From assembly GCA_023245725.1 (NCBI GenBank), contig JAHFJU010000006.1, positions 1 to 32,562 of the forward strand: 32,562 nt of DNA, written 5' to 3'. Of the stretch, positions 1 to 9,800 are shown piece by piece. The notes beneath the pieces are model-generated. The model saw only the letters and a program-made list of their open reading frames with translations, was not told the DNA's origin and searched no databases. A program made the translations under genes and the position numbers. Source of the DNA: Candidatus Peregrinibacteria bacterium. GTDB taxonomy: Bacteria > Patescibacteriota > Gracilibacteria > UBA1369 > UM-FILTER-53-11. Every line of letters starts with the position of its first letter. Position 1 is the first letter of the stretch.

Positions 1-400
1 GGTGGAGCGGGCGGGGCCGGTGCCTGAGTAGCAGGAGCAGGCGGTGCGGGTGGCGGGGGAGCTTCTGTCGCAGGCACAGGAGGAGCCGGCGCATTTGTTG
101 GTGGCGCTGGGACGTTTGTAGCAGGAGCAGGCGGCGGAACTGGTGCCGGTGCGTCGGTCGGTGGGGCAGGAGCTTGAGTTTCTGGCGCTGGAGGCGGCGG
201 AGGCGGTTCGGTGGCAAGCGGTGGAAGTTGCGGAGCCTCAGTTGCCGGAGCTGGCGCTTCTGTTTGTGGCGCAGGCGGCGGTGCAGGTGCTTCGCTAGCA
301 GGCGCTTGTTGAGCGGGAGCGTCTGTTGCTTGTTCTGGCGGAATTGGAATCGGTGGTGGTGCTGGCGGAAGTCGTGGCATTTGGGCATCAACTTGGGCAT
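1..400 (-). repeat. Coding repeats, Pro-rich block 2
   Basis: Degenerate direct repeats encode units of the type PPPAPATxAP. The plus-strand string gcaggagcaggcgg recurs at about 31 and 121. The block continues past the window edge. It probably forms an extended polyproline stalk. Confidence 0.75.
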
Positions 401-2114
401 CGGCATTTGCATCGATTCCTGAATCTGCAGCATTTGCAGCGTCTACAGCATTGGCATCTTGAGGAGTGTTTTGCGGTGCATTGTTCGAATCCAATTGCGG
501 ATTTTCATGTCCTTGATTTTGATTCGATTGTGCGTTCGCATTCGACTCGTTGCTGTTAGCGTTGTCATTGCTATTGTTGTTCTCATTTGCAACATTCACG
601 GCGACATTGTTCTCGACGTTGACCTGTACGTTGATGTTCAGATCGTGGCCGAGAAATTCGCAGTTGTCGTTGTTGTTGCATGGCACGAAAACTCCGCTAA
701 CGCATGGAGTTATATCGAAGTCTCCGCACGCATTCACGCACATTGTTGCTACGCTGTTGTCGACGAGTCCGTCGCAGTTGTTGTCGATGTTGTCGCAGAT
801 TTCGATAGCAGGGTGAGGAGCGTTGCATGCTCCCCAAATCCCGTTTTCGCATTGCCGCACTCCATCTCCGCAGGCGGTGTCGCATGGCCATGAAATGCCC
901 TCGTCAACATTGCCGTTGCAGTTGTTGTCGATCCCGTCGCATTGCTCTGGCGTGTGTTCGCAAATGAACTGTTCGTCGAGGTCGTTGCCGTTTGCTGGCG
1001 GGTCTGACTGCGGGGCTGGTGGTTGAGGAGGTTCTGTCGCTGGTGCCGGAGCAGGAGGCGCAGGTGCATCTGTAGCAGGAGCAGGCGGCGGAGGAGGGGG
1101 GTTCGGCGCGTTTGTCGGTGGAACTGGCGGCGGAGCCGCAGTAGCAGGAGCAGGCGGCGGAGCTTGAGTTACTGGCTCTGGTGGCACTGGTGGCTCAGTT
1201 TGAGGAGCCGGCGGTGCTTCTGTTACAGGAGCCGGTGGCGCTTGGGTTGCCGGTGGCGGAGGAGGCGGTGGCGGGGCTTGGGTCTGCGGAGCAGGCGGTG
1301 CTGTCGGAATTGGCGGCGGTGCGGGAGGCGGCGGAATAGGTTGTTGTGCCGCGTCTGGTTCTTCGATTTGTGCCGCTGCGTCGGGAGCGAACAAAACATC
1401 TGGAATCATGATTGCGGCGGCGTCCGCATTCGCGTTCGCCGCCGCATCTGGCTCTGGTTCGCCCTCTTGCTCTTCTGCACACACTGCAACTTCGCGTCCG
1501 TTATCGATGCCGAGAAACTGTGACGGGTTGATCCAATTTTCATGGAGGTCACAAGTGCAGGCGTCGTTGCGGTCGAGGTTCAGTTGCGACAGTGCGCTGT
1601 AAATCCAGTTGCCGCATACGAGTCGATTCTGTTGAAATTCGCCGTGGTGAATACCGATGAAGAGCCGAGGTGAGAATCCTCCATTTTCAGAGGAGTCGCC
1701 CACGTGGCCGATCACTTCACCTTCGTGAACTTGCTGCCAGTATCCAACGAGAATGTCGTCGCGGTTGGGGTTGTCTTCGTCGTTGATGCCGAGGTGTCCG
1801 TAGATTACGGTGATTGTGTCTCCGCGGTTTTCGTATTCCACGATGACGTATCCGCCGATGTTTCCCGGATCACCACGGTAGCTGGTTGCCATCACTCGCC
1901 CGTTGCCGATTGAGTGAACGTCAGTGCCGTCTGCTGCGGCGACGAAGTCGCCGAGTTCGAAGCAGCTGAGCTCGCAGCTGAAGAAGTGGTACTGCACGTT
2001 GTACGGTTGCACAGGCGCAGTCCATGCCTTGGCCGATTGTGGCGCAAGAAGTGTCAGCGTGAGCATGATGCTCATCGTCAGCACGTGAATGAGAAGCCGA
2101 AAAATCGCTTTCAT
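1..2114 (-). CDS. Secreted degenerate M23/LytM-like protein with Pro-rich blocks and MopE-type motifs (3' end outside window)
   Basis: The frame is open from the ATG at 2114 to the window edge, giving 704 complete codons and no stop. A signal peptide (MKAIFRLLIHVL... cleaved near AKA-W, residue ~30) is followed at ~45-165 by a lysostaphin-fold-like domain. Its signatures are NGRVMAT, GGYVIVEY, VIYGHLG and EGEVIGHVGDS. The zinc-site residues look lost: SPRLFIGI stands where M23 enzymes have GPHLHFEI, and no HxxxD is seen, so I infer a non-catalytic wall-binding domain. Residues ~258-367 and ~572-704 are Pro/Ala repeat blocks. Between them lie two Cu_binding_MopE-type motifs, EQCDGIDNNCNG (~389) and EICDNIDNNCDG (~435), and an Asn/Asp/Ala-rich linker. 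An AAAGGA Shine-Dalgarno lies about 9 bases upstream. It follows the lipoprotein gene by 27 bases, so the two are probably one operon. The sequence is GC-richer than the rest of the window. Confidence 0.85.
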   Translation of the reverse strand, partial: MKAIFRLLIHVLTMSIMLTLTLLAPQSAKAWTAPVQPYNVQYHFFSCELSCFELGDFVAAADGTDVHSIGNGRVMATSYRGDPGNIGGYVIVEYENRGDTITVIYGHLGINDEDNPNRDDILVGYWQQVHEGEVIGHVGDSSENGGFSPRLFIGIHHGEFQQNRLVCGNWIYSALSQLNLDRNDACTCDLHENWINPSQFLGIDNGREVAVCAEEQEGEPEPDAAANANADAAAIMIPDVLFAPDAAAQIEEPDAAQQPIPPPPAPPPIPTAPPAPQTQAPPPPPPPPATQAPPAPVTEAPPAPQTEPPVPPEPVTQAPPPAPATAAPPPVPPTNAPNPPPPPPAPATDAPAPPAPAPATEPPQPPAPQSDPPANGNDLDEQFICEHTPEQCDGIDNNCNGNVDEGISWPCDTACGDGVRQCENGIWGACNAPHPAIEICDNIDNNCDGLVDNSVATMCVNACGDFDITPCVSGVFVPCNNNDNCEFLGHDLNINVQVNVENNVAVNVANENNNSNDNANSNESNANAQSNQNQGHENPQLDSNNAPQNTPQDANAVDAANAADSGIDANADAQVDAQMPRLPPAPPPIPIPPEQATDAPAQQAPASEAPAPPPAPQTEAPAPATEAPQLPPLATEPPPPPPAPETQAPAPPTDAPAPVPPPAPATNVPAPPTNAPAPPVPATEAPPPPAPPAPATQAPAPPAP
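1015..1340 (-). repeat. Coding repeats, Pro-rich block 1
   Basis: This repeat type is the same as at 1-400, with gcaggagcaggcggcgg at about 1076 and 1145. It joins the M23-like domain to the MopE-type motifs. Near-identical copies make slippage or assembly collapse possible. Confidence 0.75.
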
Positions 2115-2141
2115 TTTCTGGAATCCTTTCTGTTCTTGTTG

Positions 2142-2924
2142 TTACGACATGTCTTCGAGAAGGTTTCGAAGATCTTGAGGGATGTCGAGTGTCATGTGAC
2201 TCTCGACAAGGTTTCGAAGCTGTTGCTGCGGGTCTGAATTTTCGTCGACGATCATCTCTACATAGAGCATGTACCCAGCGTGAAGCACCATCGCGTAGAC
2301 CTTTGGCATGCCGAGGTCGGTCGCGATGTAGATGTTCGCGTGATCTGAGACATGAAAACTGATGGTCTCGACAGGAGGGCTGATGTTGCCGATTGTCGCG
2401 TCTTTCAGCCACTCGTCGACCGAGAAAATGTTGTTCGGCACAGGAATCATCGTGAGATGATAGTTGTGTCCGCTCGGTCGAGTGATGAAGTACGCGGCGC
2501 ACCCGTGTGCGCCGCGCTCCCACTGAGTGAGCGGAATCGGCTGTGCGTTCAGCGTTCCGTATAGGGTCATGAATTTCATGGGTCGATTGCGATCGTTCTC
2601 GCACGTGAGCCGAATTCCTGCCAGCGGCATAGGCTCGCCCGCGTCGGGCTCGCCTTGAGCTTGCTGTTGAGGAATCCCAGCGTCGATTGAGCCGTCGGGC
2701 GAATTGTTGTTGACGTTGTTCTTGTTCGCCGCGTTTTGCGCGTTGGCGGGTTGCGTCGATGTGTTCTTCGCCGTAACAGTGCCTGCATCTGGGCAGGTGA
2801 GATTCGACTTGCAGACGAATTCGAGCGGCTCATTGCATCCGCTCACGAGAACGAGCGCGAGGCTCGTCGTGATTACGAGCATGAAGCTCATGAAAAAAAC
2901 GTTGATCCAAAAATCCTGTTTCAT
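2142..2924 (-). CDS. Predicted lipoprotein of unknown function
   Basis: This is a 260-residue protein whose N-terminal hydrophobic segment ends in the lipobox LVSG-C (Cys ~30). That predicts lipidation and cleavage by a signal peptidase II, and an lspA lies at 29.1-29.6 kb. A low-complexity Asn/Ala/Pro/Asp linker (SPDGSIDAG, GEPDAGEP) leads to a ~150-residue globular C-terminal domain that I do not recognise. AAAAGGAGA at 2943-2935 is a strong Shine-Dalgarno 10 bases before the ATG. It is the first gene of a unit with the M23-like protein, so it may be a membrane-anchored partner of it. The PDAG-type linker and GC-rich codons differ from the AT-rich genes to the right; the style recalls myxobacterial lipoproteins, but that is only an impression. 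Confidence 0.8.
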   Translation of the reverse strand: MKQDFWINVFFMSFMLVITTSLALVLVSGCNEPLEFVCKSNLTCPDAGTVTAKNTSTQPANAQNAANKNNVNNNSPDGSIDAGIPQQQAQGEPDAGEPMPLAGIRLTCENDRNRPMKFMTLYGTLNAQPIPLTQWERGAHGCAAYFITRPSGHNYHLTMIPVPNNIFSVDEWLKDATIGNISPPVETISFHVSDHANIYIATDLGMPKVYAMVLHAGYMLYVEMIVDENSDPQQQLRNLVESHMTLDIPQDLRNLLEDMS

Positions 2925-3086
2925 ACTCTTCTTATCTCCTTTTCAATGATCACCGTGTGTCTGCAGTACTGTGCGAAAAAAATTATTCACACGCACCACA
3001 AAACTGGGATACGTGATTCTTATCAAATAAATATGAACGCAGATTAAACGGAAATTAAAATAATTATGAACAGGTTCTGAAATATC

Positions 3087-3095
3087 TGATATACT
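3087..3095 (+). promoter_or_regulatory. Extended -10 promoter of the pilin gene
   Basis: TGATATACT is a TGn-extended -10. TGAACA at 3067-3072 is a weak -35 at 17-base spacing. The leader of about 27 bases is T-rich and has no Shine-Dalgarno. The rest of 2925-3129 is the divergent spacer to the GC-rich minus-strand unit; I see no clear -10 for that direction. Confidence 0.6.
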
Positions 3096-3129
3096 CACGA
3101 CCGATCTATTTTTTTATCTTTTTTTCTCT

Positions 3130-3669
3130 ATGATCGGAAAAATTACTAATCGCAAGGGCTTCACTCTTATGGAGTTGCTCATTGTTATTGCGATTTTGGG
3201 CATTTTAGGTGTCGCTTTTGTTCCTAATATTTTGAAAGCTCCGGCTAAGGCTCGTGATGCGGTTCGTGTAAAGAAAGTTCAAGATTTGCATACTGCAATC
3301 GAGGCTTACTATGCTGAACATGGTTCGTTGCCAAAGATTGCTGCTGCTGATGCTGACGTTTACCCAGGACCTTGTGCAACCGATGCGCTTGCTACTGCTG
3401 TAGGAATGCAAAGTGCTCCGGTTGATCCAAATGGTTTAGGTAGTTGTGGTGATGGAGCGGATGCAAAAGGTCAATACCTTTACAATGTATATAAAGTTGG
3501 TGATGAAGTACATTACGTTGTTGCTGCGAAAACAGAAGTTCCAACGTCTGCAAATACAACTTTAACAACAGCTAATCTTAAAGCTGAATCTCAGGAAAAT
3601 AACTCAGTCCTTCTCCCTGTGCAAAGCCCTGCAAATGGTACCTACTTCATGGCAACTGGCCCAATTTGA
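3130..3669 (+). CDS. Type IV pilin / pseudopilin-like protein
   Basis: This 179-residue protein begins with a short basic leader, then the prepilin-peptidase site RKG-FTLMELL with Glu at +5 of the mature protein. A hydrophobic helix (IVIAILGILGVAFVP) follows, then an amphipathic stretch with a conserved-style AIEAYYAEHGSLP, as in GspG/PilA-type subunits. Two cysteines (GPCATD and LGSCGDG) probably form a disulfide in the globular head. Processing by PilD and assembly into a pilus or pseudopilus is family knowledge. No other pilus gene lies in the window. It has its own promoter and terminator, so it is not co-transcribed with the giant-protein operon. The C-terminal ~40 residues are Asn/Thr/Ser-rich. 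Confidence 0.9.
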   Translation: MIGKITNRKGFTLMELLIVIAILGILGVAFVPNILKAPAKARDAVRVKKVQDLHTAIEAYYAEHGSLPKIAAADADVYPGPCATDALATAVGMQSAPVDPNGLGSCGDGADAKGQYLYNVYKVGDEVHYVVAAKTEVPTSANTTLTTANLKAESQENNSVLLPVQSPANGTYFMATGPI

Positions 3670-3711
3670 TCCTATAAAAGTTCGTTTTTTAGTGATTTCT
3701 CTGGAATTTAG

Positions 3712-3740
3712 CCGAGTCCCTCTGCAGGGCTCGGTTTTTT
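3712..3740 (+). terminator. Intrinsic terminator after the pilin gene
   Basis: CCGAG-t-CCCT-ctgc-AGGG-CTCGG forms a stem followed by six T. It lies about 43 bases after the pilin stop and isolates the next operon. Confidence 0.85.
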
Positions 3741-3804
3741 ATTAAATTACAAAACAAGAACAAATAATGACAACATTATATTAAGGATTTTAGAGGGGTA
3801 AAAG

Positions 3805-3813
3805 TGATATAAT
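3805..3813 (+). promoter_or_regulatory. Extended -10 promoter of the giant-protein operon
   Basis: TGATATAAT is a TGn extension plus a perfect -10. No convincing -35 is seen (GGATTT at 17 bases). The predicted start near 3820 gives a ~45-50-base leader that carries a strong Shine-Dalgarno. Confidence 0.65.
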
Positions 3814-3851
3814 CTACAGATATAAAAAAATAGATACATATAAGGACTCGT

Positions 3852-3875
3852 AAGGAGGCAAAAATAAAAATCTTG
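3852..3875 (+). promoter_or_regulatory. Shine-Dalgarno and unusual start region of the giant gene
   Basis: AAGGAGG at 3852-3858 is the strongest Shine-Dalgarno on the plus strand here. No in-frame ATG lies nearby. The first accepted start codon is TTG at 3873, 14 bases away. An in-frame ATA at 3864 is only 5 bases from the Shine-Dalgarno and would give an N-terminus MKILKTIFKKI. Confidence 0.65.
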
Positions 3876-6800
3876 AAAACAATATTTAAAAAAATTGGTG
3901 TTGGTCTCACGCTCATCGTTTTTATGTCGGTGACATTTGGTTCGCCGATTGTGCAAGGTTATTCAAATCCTGATAATTATGACCTCGTTGCTCTTTTGGT
4001 TGAGCAGGGAATGTACCAAGATGTAGTGAATTACAGCGGCCTTGTTGGTTCTGTGCAATCGAATAAAATCAGCGTTACTACAAACACTTCTCGTATCGAC
4101 CGGTATGCGATGGATGTGCAAAGAACATTACCCGGAACTCGCGTGGTTATTATTCAGGTTGATCGCTATGAGAAGCCCGAAAATGTTCGAACTGTTTTGC
4201 AGCGATTATATTTCGATGGTGATCCGCAGGCCGATGGCGCGCTTGCAACACTAAAGGGAATCGTAGCCATTGGTGAAGTTCCGTTGCCAGTTGTAAACAA
4301 AGGCGGTAACCGATTTATTTCGCTTTTTCCTTATACTGATCTCGAAAATTCGGCCTATGTGTTTAACGATAAAACAGGTGATTTCGAGTTGAATGCAAAT
4401 GTCAGTGATCCTCGAGTTGAGGTTTGGCACGGTGTGATTCGGCCTCCTGTTTCGACACAAACCGAGGATGGCAGAAAATTACTTGCAGCATATTTAGATA
4501 AAAATCATCTTTACCACAGTGGCGATCAGGCTTTTTCAAAATTCGATTCTCGCCTGTTCTTTCAAGATTATTACAACGAGAAAAAGCAAATAAATAAAAC
4601 GGCATATACAAGTTATCTTCAGTTTATAAATCACCAAGACGATATTTCGTATATGCGTTATACGAAAAAACTTTTCAACGAACTTTCGGGGTCTGTTGAT
4701 AGTGAACTCGCAGACGCAGGCCAACAAAGCGCCGATCTGCGTACGCAGTTGCAGGCTGCAGGAGTTCCATTCGACGATTCGTCACCGAGTTCTGGGGTTG
4801 AACTTCCCGGCTCAGGTGGTGAGGTAGATAAAAATGCGATTCCCGACATTATGACAAAAATTGCGAAAATGTCTGATTCGTTAATGAAAAAATATAACGA
4901 AATATTTAGCAAATATCCAAGTCTGGTAAATGATTTTGTGCGTTATACAGGCCGTTATTATGTGCCTGATACTTCTACAGATGACGTAACCGATTACAAA
5001 ACCAACGCAGATTCGTCTGTGAATTTAATCGCCGAAAAAGATGAATATAATCGCGTTTATTTGCGTTTAGTGAATGACATGATTGAACGCAAAATCGATG
5101 AAATTTCTGCACAATTGCAACTCGATGTTTCTTTGTCGAATGCCAATGTGAATGTGAAAAGTGTGAGTGGCGTTGGAGGAGTAAGGGTTGAGCCGTATAG
5201 CACATCTGGGTCGGTGAGTGATGCTGTTCAGTTTGTTATCGATAGATTAAAAACAGCTATCAGCACTCTTCCTCTTGGAGATATTAGAGATAATACTATT
5301 AAAGCAGCTAAAACAGCATTCAACTTGGTGTTTTTTTCTCCTGAAACGCCAGCTGACGGCGACAGACTTTCTTATTCGAAAAATTATTTAAACTATTCTC
5401 CGAAAGTTGGAATTAACGACGCGGCATATTTTTCTAAATTTTTTCCAACATATCCTCTCGACGATGATACAGGAACAAAAGCGGCAAATATTAATGGCGT
5501 TCAGTGGGACGATATAAACAGTGTTGAACAATGTTCGTTGTATCGTGGTTCTCTTGGTGCAGGCGAATATTCAAATTTGGTTGAAGCAAATCGCGCGAAT
5601 AATATAAATACAGCGCAAGAGTCTGCGGCTGATAATCTTGAAGATCATGGAGGTTGCTATTACGACGGCACAAATTTATATGCACACCCAGATACAACTT
5701 CTGGCTACAAACAATGTTATCCTGATGATTCCCGAACTCCTGTTCTTGACTTAGCAGGATCAATCGCAACCGACGCGGTGCCATTTACGGGCTACGACGA
5801 TTATCGCGCGTGTCTAAACTTTAGGCCTGAGTATGAAATGTACAAAGAGAGAATTGCCGTAGATCAAATACACGAAAAACTCGATGACCGTAGCCAAGAC
5901 CGCAAAGGTCGAGATCGTGATAAAATTCTCGAAACTGTACGCCCGATGATCGATGGAGGTCTTGATATTCCATTCGATGGTGATCCTTCCCCTGATCAAC
6001 AAGTGTTATTCAAATCAAAATCTCCACGATATTCTGTGACTCTCGGCGATGTTTTGAGAAGTACTGAAGTTGGCTGGAGCTACATAAATGCGCGTGATTC
6101 ACATTACGGCGACTGGAGATATTTATTTGAAAAAATGATTACTGCGTATAGTGATGGGCGCAATCATATTGTGCATGTTACAAATACTGTTTTAACAAAT
6201 GCGGCTGTCGTTATTTCAATTTCTAAGAACGATGAAAAACATTTTTCTAGTATTCGAGTTCATAAAGAGCCAACAAAACCGACTCTTATTGCCGAGGGAG
6301 ACGGGTTTGTTACTAAAGACCTTCCTGTCGACGAGCCACGATATATTACTTTCCAAGATAAGCGAAAAAATCCTGTTTCAATTGTTTACCCAGACGCATT
6401 TAGCGTAAAAAGTTTCGATGATTTGACTGCGAAATTACATGAATTAGAGGCCAAGCTTAATGCATTGTCAATTGATCAATCGGTTTGTAATGGCTGTTTA
6501 ACGGGACTTATTTCTGCTGCTGCCGAGCAAGTTTCCGAGGCCGATCACGAAACAATTATTAATCGCGCTAATCAATTCAAACTTGCTGATGCAATAAGTT
6601 GGAAAGACCTCGATATCGATTCTCGTCATGTGTACATTGCTGAAAATTATCTCGATAGCGCGCACACGGCGTTTGTAAATCCTGAGAAAGAAAAAGGATA
6701 CGAAATTTCATATTTCAACGGTGAAGGTGATTCTCAAGGCTACGATTTGGGCTTTAACAGTGAGCTTTTGGCGTCTGCTACTCCATTGGTTGAGGTTGAA

Positions 6801-9800
6801 AAACCATATGCTGACGATCCGAATAATCCTTTTGATGACCCACCACCGCAACAACAAGGTGGCTATGATTTATTTACTTGGAATCCTCCTCCGGTTTCAC
6901 CATGGTACGAGCGAGTGAAAGAGTGGTACGCCGACTTGAAGAATAATACTTCGTTTACAGTAAGTTTTGGTGAAGAGAAACAGAAAAATAGCGAGAATCA
7001 GGCAAAGGAATTAGAGGCGGAAAAACAGAAAATCAAAGATGAGGCAAATGCGTTTGTTTCGTCTCCTGAAGATGCAGATAAAATTGTGCTTTCTCGTGTG
7101 AAGAAAATAAGAATTACCGCTGACAGTACGGCTGCGGTTGTTGGAAAAAAAGTTACTTTCGGAGTTGATTTGCTCGATGAAAATGACGCACTTGTTTCTA
7201 CAGAATTCAATCGAGTTGATGTGACTGTCGATAACGGCGCGACTGTTATGGATAACGACGAAGATCCAACGGCTGACGGTACACAGCGAACAGTAATTGG
7301 CGGACATGCCGATGTTTCGTTTATTGCACCAGTGAATCCTGCGGCGGTTACGGTAACAGTGAAAATGAACAGCCAGCCCGACATTGGTAAAACTCAGCAA
7401 TTTGCGATTTTGAAGAGCGCTACTATTGCTTTAGGAATTGCGCAAACCGCGATTGTCGCTGACGGGCGTGGACTCATTCCCGTGACTCTTTCTGCGGTTG
7501 ACGACAAAGGTAGCTTACTCGCGAACGTGAATGGAACAGTACACATTGCGTTGTCTGATGATTCGCTTGCTCGTGCGACAAAAGAAGTGCAATTGGTTCG
7601 CGGTCGCGCACAGTTTACTGTGCGCGCAGGTGTCAAAAAAGGAGAGTTGATTATCAACGCTGCTACATCGAATTTAGATCCTGCTGCGGCAACAATTAAA
7701 TTTTTACCGGGGCCAGCTGTGAAACTTGTATTGGTGAAAAATGCCGATGTTCTAATTGCAAATCCGGGTGAGTCTATCGACGTAACCGCGCAGATTTTCG
7801 ACGCATATAATAACTTAATTGACACCAACACCGGCACGCCGATTTCGTTTGTTCTAAACGATTCCGCGGTCGATATAGCCGAGCTTACTTCATTAACCGC
7901 AAATACAGTTGATGGCCTTGCAACCGTTAGAGTTCTGCCAAAAGGTAAGAGCGGAAGCATTTCGGTAACAGCAAAAACTCGTGGTCTGCGCGATGCGATT
8001 TTGACTCTGAATGTTGTAAAAAAATTCGGCACCGGTTCACTTTCGAGAATAAATCCTGAGAGTTTGGTGACTGCACTTCTTGGTATTCCTGCCGGTAATG
8101 TCAGCGCGCCAAAAGCGTTTGGTTCCAGCATGGTTTTCGCAGGTAAAAATGAAGCTGTTACAACGCTAACAACTTCGCCAAAGCAGTACAGTAAAGTTTT
8201 CGAGGTTAGCGACAAAGGTGCACTTACTTCAGACCCCGATCGTGTTAGCGTCAGCTTTGTTCCGGGAAATCATCTTGCGTTTTTAATGCGCGATACGCGC
8301 TACGGAATTGATCTTGCAAAAATTTATGTGATTACAAAAAAAGATGGGCAATTTGCTCTTACAGATGAGCAGTCTCCTGAAAAACTTTCTGATGGAATTT
8401 ACCTTCATGCTACGTCGAGCGACCCGTCATATGTGTTTGATAAATCACGTGGTTCATTGCGAATTTCAAAATCCGATGAAGAAAGAATTGAAGTTCAAAC
8501 AAATGGATTTGTGAAAGTTTACGACCAGAATTTTACTGTTCGTCCAAAAAAATCCGACTACCTTACTCTCGAAATTTTAGAGGGACAAACGGTAGTTGCA
8601 GAAGTTTATATTGTACAGCGTTTCAATCAAGATGTTCGAACTTATTCTAATACAGGCGATATTTCAAACGACGCTGCTGGTGTTTATGTGCAGCCGTTCG
8701 CGCTGCCCGGTACGTTCTTTTTCGAACCGTCATTCTCGGGAAACACAACCTCTGCAAGTCTTGGTATGGCTCTGAAAGACCGCTCACAGGTACTCGATGG
8801 CGCAGGTTCTCCCGGATTCGGATACAACTCATTTGAAGATTCACTCGACTCTATGGGGGTTGGCTTCACTCAAGATAATAAATTCGCTCTGCTATTTTCA
8901 GCCGGCGAAATCTTTGGTGAAGCGAATCGCCAATATATGTCAGATGCTACGATAGTTCTTGGTGATCCAACAGTACGCTTGAACAATGCGCCTCATGAAG
9001 ATAACTTTTCAATAGATGTTGGAACTCTTTTGTACTCAGCTACAAGCGACGTTCGAGGGTTGCTATCTTTCGATGTAAATAGCGATGGCTTTGAAGACCT
9101 GCTTGTAGTGCAGCAAGATGGTCTTATTAAATACATACAAAATGGTGGAGGAGTTAATAATTTTACAGACCGTGGAACGCTCCTCAATATTAAAAATGGA
9201 ATTCAGGATTTTACGAAAGTTGATATTAATGGCGATGGTCAGCAGGATATTGTGGTGGCCGCAAAAAACGGCTGTACGGTTGATTCTACGTGTATCGATA
9301 TATTTTTGAATAACCGTGGGAGTTTCACACGTCAAAATGTAACCTTCGATCAAACCGAAAAAATTACTGCGATAAAAGCTTCCGACATGAACGGAGACAA
9401 TAAGGTAGATCTCGTATTTACCGATACAGCAGGCGATATTTCGCTGCTTCTTAACCATGGAGACTCGTTCGCCAATCATCGAGTTGTAATCGGAAATGTG
9501 GGTTTAAAAACCGAGCCGGGAAAAAACGTTATTGCAAATACGCTGGTTCGGTATGCAGGAATTTTGGAGAGAAATCCAGACGGGCCGCAAAATGAAACAG
9601 AGGCCAAAAACCAGCAGTTTTACATGCCGGTAGAATTGTCTGTTGCAAATCCTGATTCTCATGCAAATGACTCTGGTATCGATGCTGTAAATCCTATTCT
9701 AAAAATTTCTCAGGATTTTATGTATGCCGATGCACCAATTTCTTCGCTTAAAACTTCTACGAAATATGCGCAAGATGTTAATGGCGATGTTCTTAGAAAT

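Noticed and set aside
1..400. CRISPR array
   Set aside because: The repeats are degenerate, in frame and encode Pro-rich protein; there are no constant repeats with unique spacers anywhere in the window.
174..1602. Several plus-strand frames opposite the Pro-rich gene
   Set aside because: They are Arg/Trp/Cys-rich complements of Pro/Ala repeats. The minus-strand frame carries a signal peptide and real motifs.
1921..2604. 227-codon minus-strand frame spanning the lipoprotein and M23-like genes
   Set aside because: It is a shifted, Arg/His-rich frame across two genes that have signal sequences, Shine-Dalgarnos and domain motifs in other frames.
7394..8215. 273-codon open frame antisense to the giant gene
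   Set aside because: It lies wholly opposite the Big_1-like domains, has no Shine-Dalgarno, and its protein is low in recognisable structure. It is a shadow of the sense codon use.
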